DNA of 49,929 nucleotides from contig CAZLQZ010000009.1 of NCBI GenBank assembly GCA_964561995.1, positions 1 through 49,929 on the forward strand, given 5' to 3'. The DNA is from JABIAG01 sp964561995 (GTDB lineage: Archaea > Nanobdellota > Nanobdellia > Woesearchaeales > JABIAG01). Below, in pieces: positions 1 through 8,776 of this stretch. Positions within the stretch are counted from its first letter, which is position 1. The number at the start of each line of letters is the position of its first letter. The translations under genes and the position numbers were made by a program. A model generated the notes under the pieces. The model was given only the letters and a program-made list of their open reading frames with translations, made no database searches and was not told the origin of the DNA.

Positions 1-688
1 CAAGAGAATTATCACAACCACTTCCTATACAATCATAATTAAACCCGTTCCATTTAAGAGTTATCAAATCACTTTCTATACCACCACTATTAACACTTTT
101 ATAAGTCAGCGAATTTAATTCACCTGCACCACTTTCTGCATTTGGTAAATTATAATTTTCAGTAACATAAACTTGTACATCACCAGGAACCTCTCCGCCA
201 GAAATAGTACTAAAATGTTTATTTACAATCATCAAACCAGATTTTTTATCAATTAAAGAATAAGCACCATTTTCTCCATATATTGATTGCATTTCAATAC
301 CAGCTTCATTTGCTGCAGCTCCCGGACCACCACTTGATTCAGACGAAGTAGATAATGGCGAATTAGATTGCGATTGTGATTGAGCAGCCTTTTTTGCAGC
401 ATCAGGAGTTTTATATAATCCTGAACTACCACTTACCTGAGGATTAATCATAGGATTATATTTTTGAAGATTGTAATTAGCTTCAGTCATGTAAAATTTA
501 GTATCACCATCTGAAGAAGTAATCTCAACAACATCAAGATATTTATCATTTGTTTGTATAGAATAATCACCCCAACTATTAATAGTTACACCAGAAGCAT
601 CATCAAGATTAAGATCACCATTTGCAGCCACAAGTACAATAGGTAAAATCATCAAACCAACAATCATCAACACAATTATCTTTTTCAT
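1..688 (-). CDS. secreted protein, truncated by the window edge
   Basis: An open frame runs from an ATG at 688 to the window start without a stop, so only the first 229 residues are visible. The N-terminus (MKKIIVLMIVGLMILPIVLVA) is a signal peptide, so the protein should be exported. After it come a short beta-rich stretch and a low-complexity Ser/Gln/Gly/Ala segment at about residues 95-125, typical of a linker on an archaeal surface protein. A Cys pair lies near the visible end. The ATG overlaps the TGA stop of the upstream membrane-protein gene (ATGA), so the two are probably translationally coupled. I do not recognise the family and assign no function beyond export. Confidence 0.75.
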   Translation of the reverse strand, partial: MKKIIVLMIVGLMILPIVLVAANGDLNLDDASGVTINSWGDYSIQTNDKYLDVVEITSSDGDTKFYMTEANYNLQKYNPMINPQVSGSSGLYKTPDAAKKAAQSQSQSNSPLSTSSESSGGPGAAANEAGIEMQSIYGENGAYSLIDKKSGLMIVNKHFSTISGGEVPGDVQVYVTENYNLPNAESGAGELNSLTYKSVNSGGIESDLITLKWNGFNYDCIGSGCDNSL

Positions 689-963
689 TTTACAATCAAT
701 CCATAAGCTTTTCCATCTTTAAACATTTTACTTAATCCTTCTAAAACATCAGTTCCAGCATATCCCGAAACAAAGGATATTCTCCAATCATAATTTAGCA
801 TCATCCCTACAATAACACCAACAACAATACCGATAAATGAGGTTAATAAAAAATAAACTAAATTAAATTTTTTTTTGTTTTTCATAGCTTTACCAAATCC
901 TACTAAAGCTCTTACTACTCCTCCCAGTCCACCAAATAATGCAGCAGTTATATAATCAATCAT
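685..963 (-). CDS. small membrane protein, 92 aa
   Basis: Two to three hydrophobic segments (about residues 5-22, 35-56 and a weaker one near 60-72) separated by a Lys-rich loop (KAMKNKKK) make this a small integral membrane protein. The motifs GGLGGVVR near the start and SGYAGTDVLEGLSK near the end look like conserved loops; the overall shape recalls holin-like or phage-type small membrane proteins but no firm family can be named. It lies one base after the HEPN gene and overlaps the next gene by ATGA, so it belongs to a tight operon. The stop is TGA, followed two codons later by an in-frame TAA. Confidence 0.65.
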   Translation of the reverse strand: MIDYITAALFGGLGGVVRALVGFGKAMKNKKKFNLVYFLLTSFIGIVVGVIVGMMLNYDWRISFVSGYAGTDVLEGLSKMFKDGKAYGLIVK

Positions 964-964
964 T

Positions 965-1504
965 TTATAACTCCAAAATACCCCTTACCTTATTTATAAA
1001 ATTTAAACTATTTTTTCTTACGTCATCAGCAATTCCTTTTTCAAATGATTCATCAATATTATAACTTGCCCTTTCTCTAAGAGATTTGGAATTTGTAATT
1101 ATCTCAATATCGTCCTTATTTAATGCATTAGCAACAATTTCTAAATGTTCTTTTTCTAAAAGCTTGTTATCATGAAAATAATAATAAATTATAAAACATA
1201 ATGTTGCAGCATGAGATTTAGACTTAAACTTTAATTTTGAAACAAGTGCCAAAGCTGCATGATAGGAAGCATAATATGAAGAATTAATTACCCAATCATA
1301 AAAAACATCATCAAAAAGAGTTCTTAAATCATCTTGTTTACTATTTAACCAATTTGATAAATTCGCATTATGTTCGGCCTTATTATAATGTAACTTTTCA
1401 TTTCCTTCACTTTTTACGATTATTTCCTTGTTTATATATGAATCTAACCAAGCTTTACAATCATTTTTATTCTCAATCCAATTTCTCCAATTAGGCTTCT
1501 TCAT
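965..1504 (-). CDS. HEPN domain protein, partner of the upstream nucleotidyltransferase
   Basis: A 179-residue mostly helical protein. The central YYASYHAALALVSK segment and the C-terminal LRERASYN motif match the HEPN four-helix bundle that pairs with MNT nucleotidyltransferases. In HEPN/MNT modules the HEPN protein is usually an RNase toxin or RNA-binding partner and the MNT protein neutralises it, often by AMPylation. Here the C-terminal Arg is followed by Tyr-Asn rather than the His of the strongest RNase motif (R-x4-6-H), so nuclease activity is uncertain. The start overlaps the end of the MNT gene by 14 bases, the expected order for such a module. A non-toxin housekeeping role is possible. 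Confidence 0.7.
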   Translation of the reverse strand: MKKPNWRNWIENKNDCKAWLDSYINKEIIVKSEGNEKLHYNKAEHNANLSNWLNSKQDDLRTLFDDVFYDWVINSSYYASYHAALALVSKLKFKSKSHAATLCFIIYYYFHDNKLLEKEHLEIVANALNKDDIEIITNSKSLRERASYNIDESFEKGIADDVRKNSLNFINKVRGILEL

Positions 1505-2066
1505 TTTTTAATTCAACCCACCATTCTACACCATTAATGATTATTTTATTTCTCTTTAAATCTTGAAAAAACTTTTTCTTTTGATTATAAAAATCCTTTT
1601 TAAAAGTATCATAACCCAAATATACAGGAGATAAAACCACATCATATTTTAATGAGAACATTTTAGCTTTTTCTTCAGCTTCTTTCTTATCAACACCAAC
1701 CAATAAAATGTCTACATCGGAATCTTTTGTAAATTCATTACGAGCATAAGAACCAAAAATCAATGAAATTAGCGGTTTTGTCCTTAAAGATTTAATAAAA
1801 TCAAAAATCAAATACTGAATTTTTTTTGGAAAATCATTTAACCGAGAATATTCAACTAAATAAATATATGGAATTACCTCCCTCTTTGAATAATTTATTT
1901 CATATATTATGTTTCTTCCGTTTTTTTTATTTTTTAAAATATTTTTATTTTTATTAATAGAATTTTTAATTGAAGGCATTCCAAGTTTTAAATTTCTACT
2001 TAATTCTCTAGCATAACTTCCATTTTTTTCATAAATTTCTCTTAATAATTTTAAATCAGTACTCAT
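1491..2066 (-). CDS. MNT-type nucleotidyltransferase with N-terminal HTH
   Basis: The protein (191 aa from the chosen start) has an N-terminal helix-turn-helix (about residues 1-60) and a DNA polymerase beta-type nucleotidyltransferase domain with the motif GSYAR...DSDVDIL (G105, S106, D117, D119). It is the MNT half of a HEPN/MNT module and could both modify or bind the HEPN partner and autoregulate through its HTH. I chose the ATG at 2066 (MSTDLK) because a TATA box lies about 28 bases upstream near 2094, the usual spacing for a leaderless archaeal transcript; the in-frame ATG at 2078 is too close to it. The same GS and DxD residue positions recur in the nucleotidyltransferase at 22314-22847. 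Confidence 0.8.
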   Translation of the reverse strand: MSTDLKLLREIYEKNGSYARELSRNLKLGMPSIKNSINKNKNILKNKKNGRNIIYEINYSKREVIPYIYLVEYSRLNDFPKKIQYLIFDFIKSLRTKPLISLIFGSYARNEFTKDSDVDILLVGVDKKEAEEKAKMFSLKYDVVLSPVYLGYDTFKKDFYNQKKKFFQDLKRNKIIINGVEWWVELKNEEA

Positions 2067-2086
2067 GATACAAAACATATAACAAA

Positions 2087-2105
2087 TGATATATAAAGTT
2101 TATCA
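2087..2105. promoter_or_regulatory. TATA box flanked by TGATA/TATCA inverted repeat
   Basis: Upstream of the minus-strand MNT gene a TATA element (TTTATATA on the minus strand) sits between TGATA (2087-2091) and TATCA (2101-2105). The same half-site begins and ends the perfect palindrome before the other MNT gene at 22295-22312. Binding by the HTH domain of the MNT protein is inference. Confidence 0.35.
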
Positions 2106-2106
2106 A

Positions 2107-5100
2107 TCATGCATATCCCCTCGCTGTGGATGAACTACCAGTTTTTTCAATTTCATCTAATGAATCTTCAAAAGCCGAACAATAATCGTCTTGCATACTC
2201 TTTGTTGACGTCCAAATTCCAGAAAGTTCTTCAAAAGTATTTAATGAAACACTTACAACATGCACAAATCTGCACATTGTCCATGCAGATTGAGTTGGAG
2301 GACATGCAAGATTAAAAACTACACCAATTAAAGCAAAAGGATTACTTAGTGCTTCTTTAACATAATTAACAACAGTATTAAATAAATTAACTGGAGCAAA
2401 AAAAGTAAAAATTGGACCTAAAAAGTATTTACAAGTCAGATAAGATTTTTGTTGTTCACAACCATAAGGAGGAATTCCATATTGTGTCATTTCGACTAAA
2501 CAATAACCATAAAAACATTGAATTTGTCTGTATTTGTCCAAATTATTAATTATTCCAGGAATACACAATGAAGCCATCGAAAGATAAACGTTATCTTTTG
2601 TATTCATAAATTCAGAAAGTGTTGAACCTGTGACTTGTTCAATTTGTTCACCACCAAAACCGTCCATAGTTGATAAACTTTCCAACCAATCAGGTGTTTT
2701 TCCACCAATCCAATCAGATTTACAATTTACAAATTTACAAAATTTATTATCAGCAAGTTTAGAAAACATTGAAGGTTTATTTACTGCTACATCTGTTTTT
2801 GCTCTTGCAATAGTTCCACCAGTGTTATCAGGTATTTTTGAAACTCCACCAGAAATTATTGAAGCAGCTTGATTAATTGTACTTAATGCTTTACAAACAT
2901 TAGTTGCAAGTCCTTCAATCATTTTCATTGTTCCAATAAATTTACCAAAACCTTCTAGCCATGTTTTTTGAATATCTTCAATTTCACTTGCCATACTGTC
3001 ATCCGGCATTCCAAAAGGATTATTGAAAAATTTAACAGGAATATTTACAACTTCTGATTCTTCATTATCAATAATATTATATCCTACTATTGAGCTTAAT
3101 TTTAATGTACAATTTAATTTTAATTCATTAACTAAATATTCATCTTGATCAAAAGTTAAAGTAATATAAGGATAAGAAGTTAAATCATTACTCAATTCTT
3201 CATCATCTAAATAACCTTCATCACCATCGCAACCATCTAGTTCTACATTTCTAATATACTGTTGTTCATTGGATAACGGAGTTAATGTTACAAAACAATA
3301 CATCTGTTGATCAACCAATTCACCCATTGCTCTATCTAAATATTGGGGGCTACAAGTCACTTGAGAAGTCCAATAATTTGGTTCTTCTTCTTCATTAATA
3401 CCATAAATATTAGGTATTGAAACTTCTTCTGAAATAATATTTCCAAAAGGGTCTTCAAAATAAAGCGTAATTGATTTTTCAAGAATGTTTCCCGAATTGG
3501 TAATTTCAACTTCCCATTCACAAACAATTTGGTCAGTATCAATATCAGAATCTACCGAACCATCTCCAGAACTTAACCTTTCAATTGTAGGTCTCCAACC
3601 TGAAACATCACTACCGCCTTCACAATCTGCTTCAATTAAACCTTCATCACTAATAATTGAAAAATCACCATATGCAAAAACATCAGTAAATTCTTCAATA
3701 GTTGCAATGACAATCATCTTATCACCGATTGAAGGTAATGAAGTTCCATTATATTCTTGGTCAGTTTCATTTAATATAACAATTATATCTGAAACTAAAG
3801 CAGACGATTTATCCGAATAAACTTGAAAAGAATAATCAGTGCCCATTAAGTTTCCTAAATCATCAGAAGAACTACCCAAAATTTTCACATAATTATATCC
3901 CTCATTAATAATTGGAATTTTTTGAAAAGTACAAATTCCTTGCACACAATCAATTGCTTTTACATTACTATAAGATGGATTAATATCAGAAAAATCAGCA
4001 TAAACATTATCATTTTCATCAACACCAATCCCATCATCATCCATTTCAACAACTAATTGAGAATTAGTACCAAATCCAACTGCATCATTAAAAATAGAAC
4101 TATTGGTAAAAACTTCTTCAACAAAAGGACCAGACCTATCAACAATAAATGATTTTGTTAATTCATATAAATCAGAATTTCCCAATTCGTCAATTAATTC
4201 AATTCCAATATTTAAGTCATAATCACCACCATCAATCATACTACCCAAATTAAGGTCTAAGGTTTTATGGCACGATAATGCAGTACAGTATGGAATTACC
4301 CAACCCATCCCTAGGGAACTTAAATCAACTCTTGTACTAGTTGAAATTTCTGTTAAATAAAAAATAAGGTCAACATTACTAATTGGTGCTTTGTAATATT
4401 CTACTTCAACACCATCTTTTTGAATATAAAAATCATCATTGCCTAAACTTGGAGCAGTATCATCAACATCAATAATTATTGAACGCTTTAATCTTGGAGT
4501 GTTATCAAAATTATCTACTGCTTCAAAAACATAAGTGTTTAGTCCTTCATCAGGATCCAAATCAGAAACATCAATTGATTCAGTAATTGTTTCACTACAA
4601 ACATCATGATACAAACCAATTTCGTGAACTAAACTTGATCCTTTGTAAATATTAATTTTTTTAATTCCAGTACAATGAGCATTACATCCAGAAGTTGAAC
4701 AAGAACCATCACTCAATTTAATAGTAAATATTAAAGTATCCTCAGAAGTAACTTCATTTTCATCGACAGTTACAGAAGTTACTGAAGCACCCAAAACATC
4801 AGGATAAAGACGAATCATTTCAGTTTCATCACCATTAAGAACAGTTGTAAAATCTAATGGTTCAGAAGAGTAAGTATCTTCATCTAATTCTAGTGTACAT
4901 ACATCACCATTACAATTAAAAATTCTATCGCCATAAAGTGGGTCATCATATACCAAAACTCCCTGACTAGTATCATAACTTGTAAACTCGACTTTTAAAG
5001 TAATATCATCAGTTTGTCTTATAAAACCTAAAACTTCATCTTGACCAAAACCTGTTCCAACCATGGTAAAAGCCAATGAAAATGGAATAGTTAAAACTAA

Positions 5101-5139
5101 TAAAATCATCGACATTGCAATTAATCTTATTAATTTCAT
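2107..5139 (-). CDS. large exported Cys-containing protein, 1010 aa
   Basis: A signal peptide (residues 1-24, hydrophobic core MSMILLVLTIPFSLAF) is followed by a long beta-rich ectodomain with Ig-like/Big-like character (for example FEAVDNFDN and DDTAPSLG, where such domains join) and scattered paired cysteines that may form disulphides. The last third changes to helical, with hydrophobic stretches at about residues 890-965 and several cysteines, suggesting membrane association at the C-terminus. Its ATG overlaps the stop of the prepilin-like gene upstream by ATGA, so the two are probably co-translated and work together at the surface. It ends in TGA. The family is unnamed and its function is unknown. 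Confidence 0.7.
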   Translation of the reverse strand: MKLIRLIAMSMILLVLTIPFSLAFTMVGTGFGQDEVLGFIRQTDDITLKVEFTSYDTSQGVLVYDDPLYGDRIFNCNGDVCTLELDEDTYSSEPLDFTTVLNGDETEMIRLYPDVLGASVTSVTVDENEVTSEDTLIFTIKLSDGSCSTSGCNAHCTGIKKINIYKGSSLVHEIGLYHDVCSETITESIDVSDLDPDEGLNTYVFEAVDNFDNTPRLKRSIIIDVDDTAPSLGNDDFYIQKDGVEVEYYKAPISNVDLIFYLTEISTSTRVDLSSLGMGWVIPYCTALSCHKTLDLNLGSMIDGGDYDLNIGIELIDELGNSDLYELTKSFIVDRSGPFVEEVFTNSSIFNDAVGFGTNSQLVVEMDDDGIGVDENDNVYADFSDINPSYSNVKAIDCVQGICTFQKIPIINEGYNYVKILGSSSDDLGNLMGTDYSFQVYSDKSSALVSDIIVILNETDQEYNGTSLPSIGDKMIVIATIEEFTDVFAYGDFSIISDEGLIEADCEGGSDVSGWRPTIERLSSGDGSVDSDIDTDQIVCEWEVEITNSGNILEKSITLYFEDPFGNIISEEVSIPNIYGINEEEEPNYWTSQVTCSPQYLDRAMGELVDQQMYCFVTLTPLSNEQQYIRNVELDGCDGDEGYLDDEELSNDLTSYPYITLTFDQDEYLVNELKLNCTLKLSSIVGYNIIDNEESEVVNIPVKFFNNPFGMPDDSMASEIEDIQKTWLEGFGKFIGTMKMIEGLATNVCKALSTINQAASIISGGVSKIPDNTGGTIARAKTDVAVNKPSMFSKLADNKFCKFVNCKSDWIGGKTPDWLESLSTMDGFGGEQIEQVTGSTLSEFMNTKDNVYLSMASLCIPGIINNLDKYRQIQCFYGYCLVEMTQYGIPPYGCEQQKSYLTCKYFLGPIFTFFAPVNLFNTVVNYVKEALSNPFALIGVVFNLACPPTQSAWTMCRFVHVVSVSLNTFEELSGIWTSTKSMQDDYCSAFEDSLDEIEKTGSSSTARGYA

Positions 5140-7370
5140 TTTATTTCAGGTATTAAATAATCTTGATATTGTCTTGTTAAATCAAACATGTCATTTAAAA
5201 TATTTAAATCATCAACATTTGTATTATTTAAATCTTTAAGTTCTAAAACATACAATATAATTTCATTTCCATTTTTAATTTGTGACCTATAAAATCGAAT
5301 AGGATTTCCTGCATCTTGCTCATCAATATAACCAAAGCTCACTCCTCCTTTAATTGATTTTGCCAAACCACCAGTAGGATTTTGTGCAAGATTTCCAAGA
5401 ATGATTTCTTTAGAAGAATCAAGTTGTTCTTGACTTAAACTTGTTATATTTTCTAATGAATTTAAATAATTAATAGATAATTCAGGGTTTGGTTCTCCAA
5501 ATAACTTTGCATCAATTAAATACAAACCATCAGTAATTGAATCACTAACCATTATATCACTACTATTAAAAAATAATGTAATTAATAATTCACCATCATC
5601 ACCTTCAGAGTTAATTCTTTTAAGTGTAACTAAAACTTCTTCATTTTCTTCTAAATTATAAATTCCATTTTCAAGGGTACCATTTTTATTTGCTATAATT
5701 TTTCGAATAATAAAATTAAATTCTTTTTTTGTTCTCATCCCATTAATTATATATCCGTCAGCTAAAGGAGTAAATTGTACTAACTCATCCAAGTAACCGT
5801 CTTTGACAGCTTTAATCCATCCACTCAAAATTCCAGTTGGAACTTGGGTAATTAATGTTCCATTTGATGTTGTTTGTCCTAATGAACAAGACTGGTCACC
5901 AAACATTAAAACAATTCCAGCATTTGAAACTGGTAAACAATTTTCAAGGTTTTCATCACAATCATCACTAAAAATTTGAATTGTAACATTTTTATCTTTT
6001 GAATCACAAAATTTAGGGCCGTTATTAATTGCAGTAATTGGTGCAACATATGAAGTATTGATTGGTTCATTATCTCTTAAATTTCCTTCTAAAGCAAAAT
6101 TAAAAACAAATCCATCACCATTAAAGGCAGATTCATCATTTAATGTAACAATTACTGGCCAAGAAACATCAAAAAAAGCTCTATATTGTTGAAATCCAAA
6201 TTTAATAATTGAAAAATCAATACCTTGCAATTTAGGTTCAAATGTTCCAGATTCATCACCATTAATATTAAAATAAATATCATAAAAATTAAAATAATTA
6301 AAATTAACTTTAGTATTTTCCAAATTAAGTTCTGAAATTAATTCAGCATCATAATAATCATTTATTGGTAAAATAGTATTATCATACATTGCTTGTCGTG
6401 TAGCAGGAAATGATTTTGAAGTGTCAACAAAAATCCTATCGAAATTTTTTGAACCTTGAACTTGTAATAAATTTGTATAACTCAATAATTGTTTAACATT
6501 TTCTTTAACTTCTGGAATATCCCATTGATTTCCTGAATTACCAAACTCAAAAGTGAAATCGTGCATTGGAGGAAGTAAAGGATTATTGATGTTACCATTT
6601 AATACCAAAATAGTTTGTAAAAAGTGTTCAAGAAATTTATATTTAGTTTCAGATTGATAAATCATTTCAGCTAAAAGATAAGTATCTTCCAATCTTACAG
6701 GAAGAGTTATTCCAAAATTTTTTAACTCTTCTGTTTTATCACCCAATGAAACTTCTAAAGGATAATAAACATTTATTACAACATCCTTGTCTCGAATATA
6801 AGTAGTAGACACAGGCACTGTTTCTTTAGCAAAAACATCTGTACTTCTCTGAGCAAATATCGAAAAATCATCTAAACAAAATAATAATTTTTCATTAACA
6901 TACCTATCAATTTGAGCTTCAAAAGACATTTCTGTTGACAATCTACTAGCGCCACTATCTTCACCACTTCTCAAAGCGAGTTTTTTAGAAGAAAAAGAAC
7001 CATCTACACCTTCCATATACCACCAATATGGAACTGGAACTTTTCTTGAAGGATGTAAATATAAGGAATCTCTTTCATAAGCGTCCTCAAAACCAGGGTC
7101 TAAACCTACATTTCGAGGATCAAATCTATATTCACTATTAACAATATAACCACCTCGTTCACCAAGTATTTCTATTGCTTCTTGTCCTATTTGCCTAATA
7201 CATGAATGAACATAATTTTGTACAGGAGAATATTCAGAAGATACATCATCTACTAAAACTGAATTTCTTTTTAATTCTTCAGGCCTTAAAACAAATAAGA
7301 ACAATCCGATTACAAAAAGTAAAATAATGCCTACTATTATAAACAAAGTTACCTGTCCTCTGTTGTTCAT
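5136..7370 (-). CDS. large surface protein with prepilin-like N-terminus
   Basis: The start MNNRGQVTLFIIVGIILL matches an archaeal class III (prepilin/archaellin-type) signal: a short basic leader, Gly-Gln at the likely cleavage point and then a long hydrophobic helix. That would make it a substrate of a prepilin peptidase, although at 744 residues it is far bigger than a pilin. Near residue 50 a conserved-looking Cys segment (SCIRQIGQEAIEILGERGGYI) follows. The rest is predicted beta-rich ectodomain with many Asn-X-Ser/Thr sequons. I chose the ATG at 7370 because a TATA box at 7393-7400 lies about 27 bases upstream; in-frame ATGs at 7376 and 7385 crowd the box. The downstream gene overlaps it by four bases. 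Confidence 0.7.
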   Translation of the reverse strand: MNNRGQVTLFIIVGIILLFVIGLFLFVLRPEELKRNSVLVDDVSSEYSPVQNYVHSCIRQIGQEAIEILGERGGYIVNSEYRFDPRNVGLDPGFEDAYERDSLYLHPSRKVPVPYWWYMEGVDGSFSSKKLALRSGEDSGASRLSTEMSFEAQIDRYVNEKLLFCLDDFSIFAQRSTDVFAKETVPVSTTYIRDKDVVINVYYPLEVSLGDKTEELKNFGITLPVRLEDTYLLAEMIYQSETKYKFLEHFLQTILVLNGNINNPLLPPMHDFTFEFGNSGNQWDIPEVKENVKQLLSYTNLLQVQGSKNFDRIFVDTSKSFPATRQAMYDNTILPINDYYDAELISELNLENTKVNFNYFNFYDIYFNINGDESGTFEPKLQGIDFSIIKFGFQQYRAFFDVSWPVIVTLNDESAFNGDGFVFNFALEGNLRDNEPINTSYVAPITAINNGPKFCDSKDKNVTIQIFSDDCDENLENCLPVSNAGIVLMFGDQSCSLGQTTSNGTLITQVPTGILSGWIKAVKDGYLDELVQFTPLADGYIINGMRTKKEFNFIIRKIIANKNGTLENGIYNLEENEEVLVTLKRINSEGDDGELLITLFFNSSDIMVSDSITDGLYLIDAKLFGEPNPELSINYLNSLENITSLSQEQLDSSKEIILGNLAQNPTGGLAKSIKGGVSFGYIDEQDAGNPIRFYRSQIKNGNEIILYVLELKDLNNTNVDDLNILNDMFDLTRQYQDYLIPEIK

Positions 7371-7432
7371 ATGCATATTTTTCATTTTCTAGTATATATA
7401 TGTTTTTATTACAAACTAAGCTGTAATAATTT

Positions 7433-7452
7433 AAAATCCGTTTTTGGATTTT
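7433..7452 (-). terminator. weak hairpin after the Cys-rich protein gene
   Basis: AAAATCC and GGATTTT form a perfect 7-bp stem with a six-base loop just after the stop of the 7458-8654 gene. On the minus strand it is followed by an A/T-rich run. It may mark the 3' end of that transcript; a terminator role is not proven. Confidence 0.35.
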
Positions 7453-7457
7453 TATTT

Positions 7458-8654
7458 TTATCTAGCACTAAAACTTCTCGATAATAACTCACATGTTTCT
7501 CTTTTATAACCGTCAACGATTATTTCACAATTTGAATAATCATTAGTTTCATAGGAATAGGATACATAACAATCGTCTTTTACACCTGAAACTTCTATAA
7601 ACTTACAATAAAATGATGAATTAGAACTTCTCATAATCCAGTAAAAACAAGTATCTTTCTTTTTTAATTCAACTAATGTATCGCATTCAGATGCTGCTTG
7701 AGAGGCTCCATCTTTTGCAACTTTATTTGGGATATATTTAGTAATTTCATATTCAGACAAAGCATTAATTCCAGTTTCAACTTTACAATCACCGGGACAA
7801 TTATTAGTATTTTCAGTTGCTTCACAAATATTGTTACCACATTCATATTGAGGAATAGGACAATCTTTTAAACAATTTGTAGACGTTTCACCATCGTCAC
7901 AAATTCCATTTCCACAAATAATTTTAAAACAATCTTCTTGACAATTGTTTACATTTTCAGTTTCATCACAAACGCCATCGCCACAAATAATTTCTAAACA
8001 ATCATCATCACAATCTTCTCCATCTGAACAAACACCATCACCACAAATAATTTCGGCACAATCTACATCACATAACTCACCATCATCACACAATCCATCA
8101 CCACAAATAGATGTTACTCTAAAAACGAATGATGATCGTTCTTGAAATTCAAAATAATTAATTACAGCATTAATAGTAAATGAACCAGCTTCTTTAACAA
8201 TAGTTGAGTAAGTTAATATAGAATTTTTCGAATTTATTGTTTCTTGAAAACTATCAACTACTTTTCCATTTTTTGAAACATCATAACTCAATACTACATC
8301 ATAATCTTCTCTAGTTCCAACATTTGTTAATTCAACATTAAACAAGAAAGGCTGTCCAATTTCTACAGAAGTTTCATCACTTTCTACAGAAAATTGAATT
8401 ATTGCAATATCTTCTTTAAAATAAGTAGAAATCAAAAAAATCAAAGCAATTATAATTACTAAACCCGCAATTATACTTAATATCATAAATGACTTACTTT
8501 TTTTAGAAGATTCGGGTTTATATGAAACATTTATAGCCGCTTCTACCTCTAAAGGATTATATCCTTGAGTTATCAAGAAATCTTTTAAAGTAGAGATACT
8601 ATAACCTTTTGAATGATAGGTTTGAATATAATTAACCAAATCCTGATTTACCAT
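7458..8654 (-). CDS. membrane-anchored Cys-rich repeat protein
   Basis: 398 residues in three parts. Residues 1-50 are a small cytoplasmic helical domain (YIQTYHSKGYSISTLKDFL, UBA-like in shape) of a kind common at the N-terminus of DPANN membrane proteins. A single membrane helix lies at about 57-78. Outside are a CARDB-like beta domain (about 85-180) and five CGDG/CGNG-x-C repeats (184-290), each with Cys and several Asp/Asn/Glu residues that could form disulphides and bind calcium. The C-terminal region (300-398) has six more cysteines. A Shine-Dalgarno-like AAGGGGG precedes the ATG and a TATA box (CTTTTATATAC) lies further upstream. Function unknown; a surface binding or adhesion role is plausible. 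Confidence 0.75.
   Translation of the reverse strand: MVNQDLVNYIQTYHSKGYSISTLKDFLITQGYNPLEVEAAINVSYKPESSKKSKSFMILSIIAGLVIIIALIFLISTYFKEDIAIIQFSVESDETSVEIGQPFLFNVELTNVGTREDYDVVLSYDVSKNGKVVDSFQETINSKNSILTYSTIVKEAGSFTINAVINYFEFQERSSFVFRVTSICGDGLCDDGELCDVDCAEIICGDGVCSDGEDCDDDCLEIICGDGVCDETENVNNCQEDCFKIICGNGICDDGETSTNCLKDCPIPQYECGNNICEATENTNNCPGDCKVETGINALSEYEITKYIPNKVAKDGASQAASECDTLVELKKKDTCFYWIMRSSNSSFYCKFIEVSGVKDDCYVSYSYETNDYSNCEIIVDGYKRETCELLSRSFSAR
7785..8105 (-). repeat. five tandem CGDGxC...DC coding repeats
   Basis: Five degenerate units of 20-22 codons encode CGDGLCDDGELCDVDC-like peptides in the exported part of the 7458-8654 protein. Copies 1-3 share the CGDG-x-C core and copies 4-5 are CGNG/CGNN variants with a TxNC or NNC spacer. 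At the DNA level the element ccacaaataattt recurs between units, so the array probably grew by local duplication. Confidence 0.75.
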
Positions 8655-8776
8655 GATTTCCCCCTTAGTCTATTATCCCAATTAATAGTATATAAAAGTT
8701 GTCATATGGTTCAAAAAACTTTATAAACGTGATAAAGATACTACTGTTAAATAATAAACTTCAGAGGGATTAAAAT

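Noticed and set aside
3485..3820. Plus-strand 111-codon frame opposite the large exported protein
   Set aside because: Ser/Pro/Ile-rich product with no start signals, antisense to a well-supported gene.
7785..8105. CRISPR-like or mobile repeat array
   Set aside because: The repeats are in-frame coding units of a Cys-rich protein and vary in length; no constant repeat with unique spacers.
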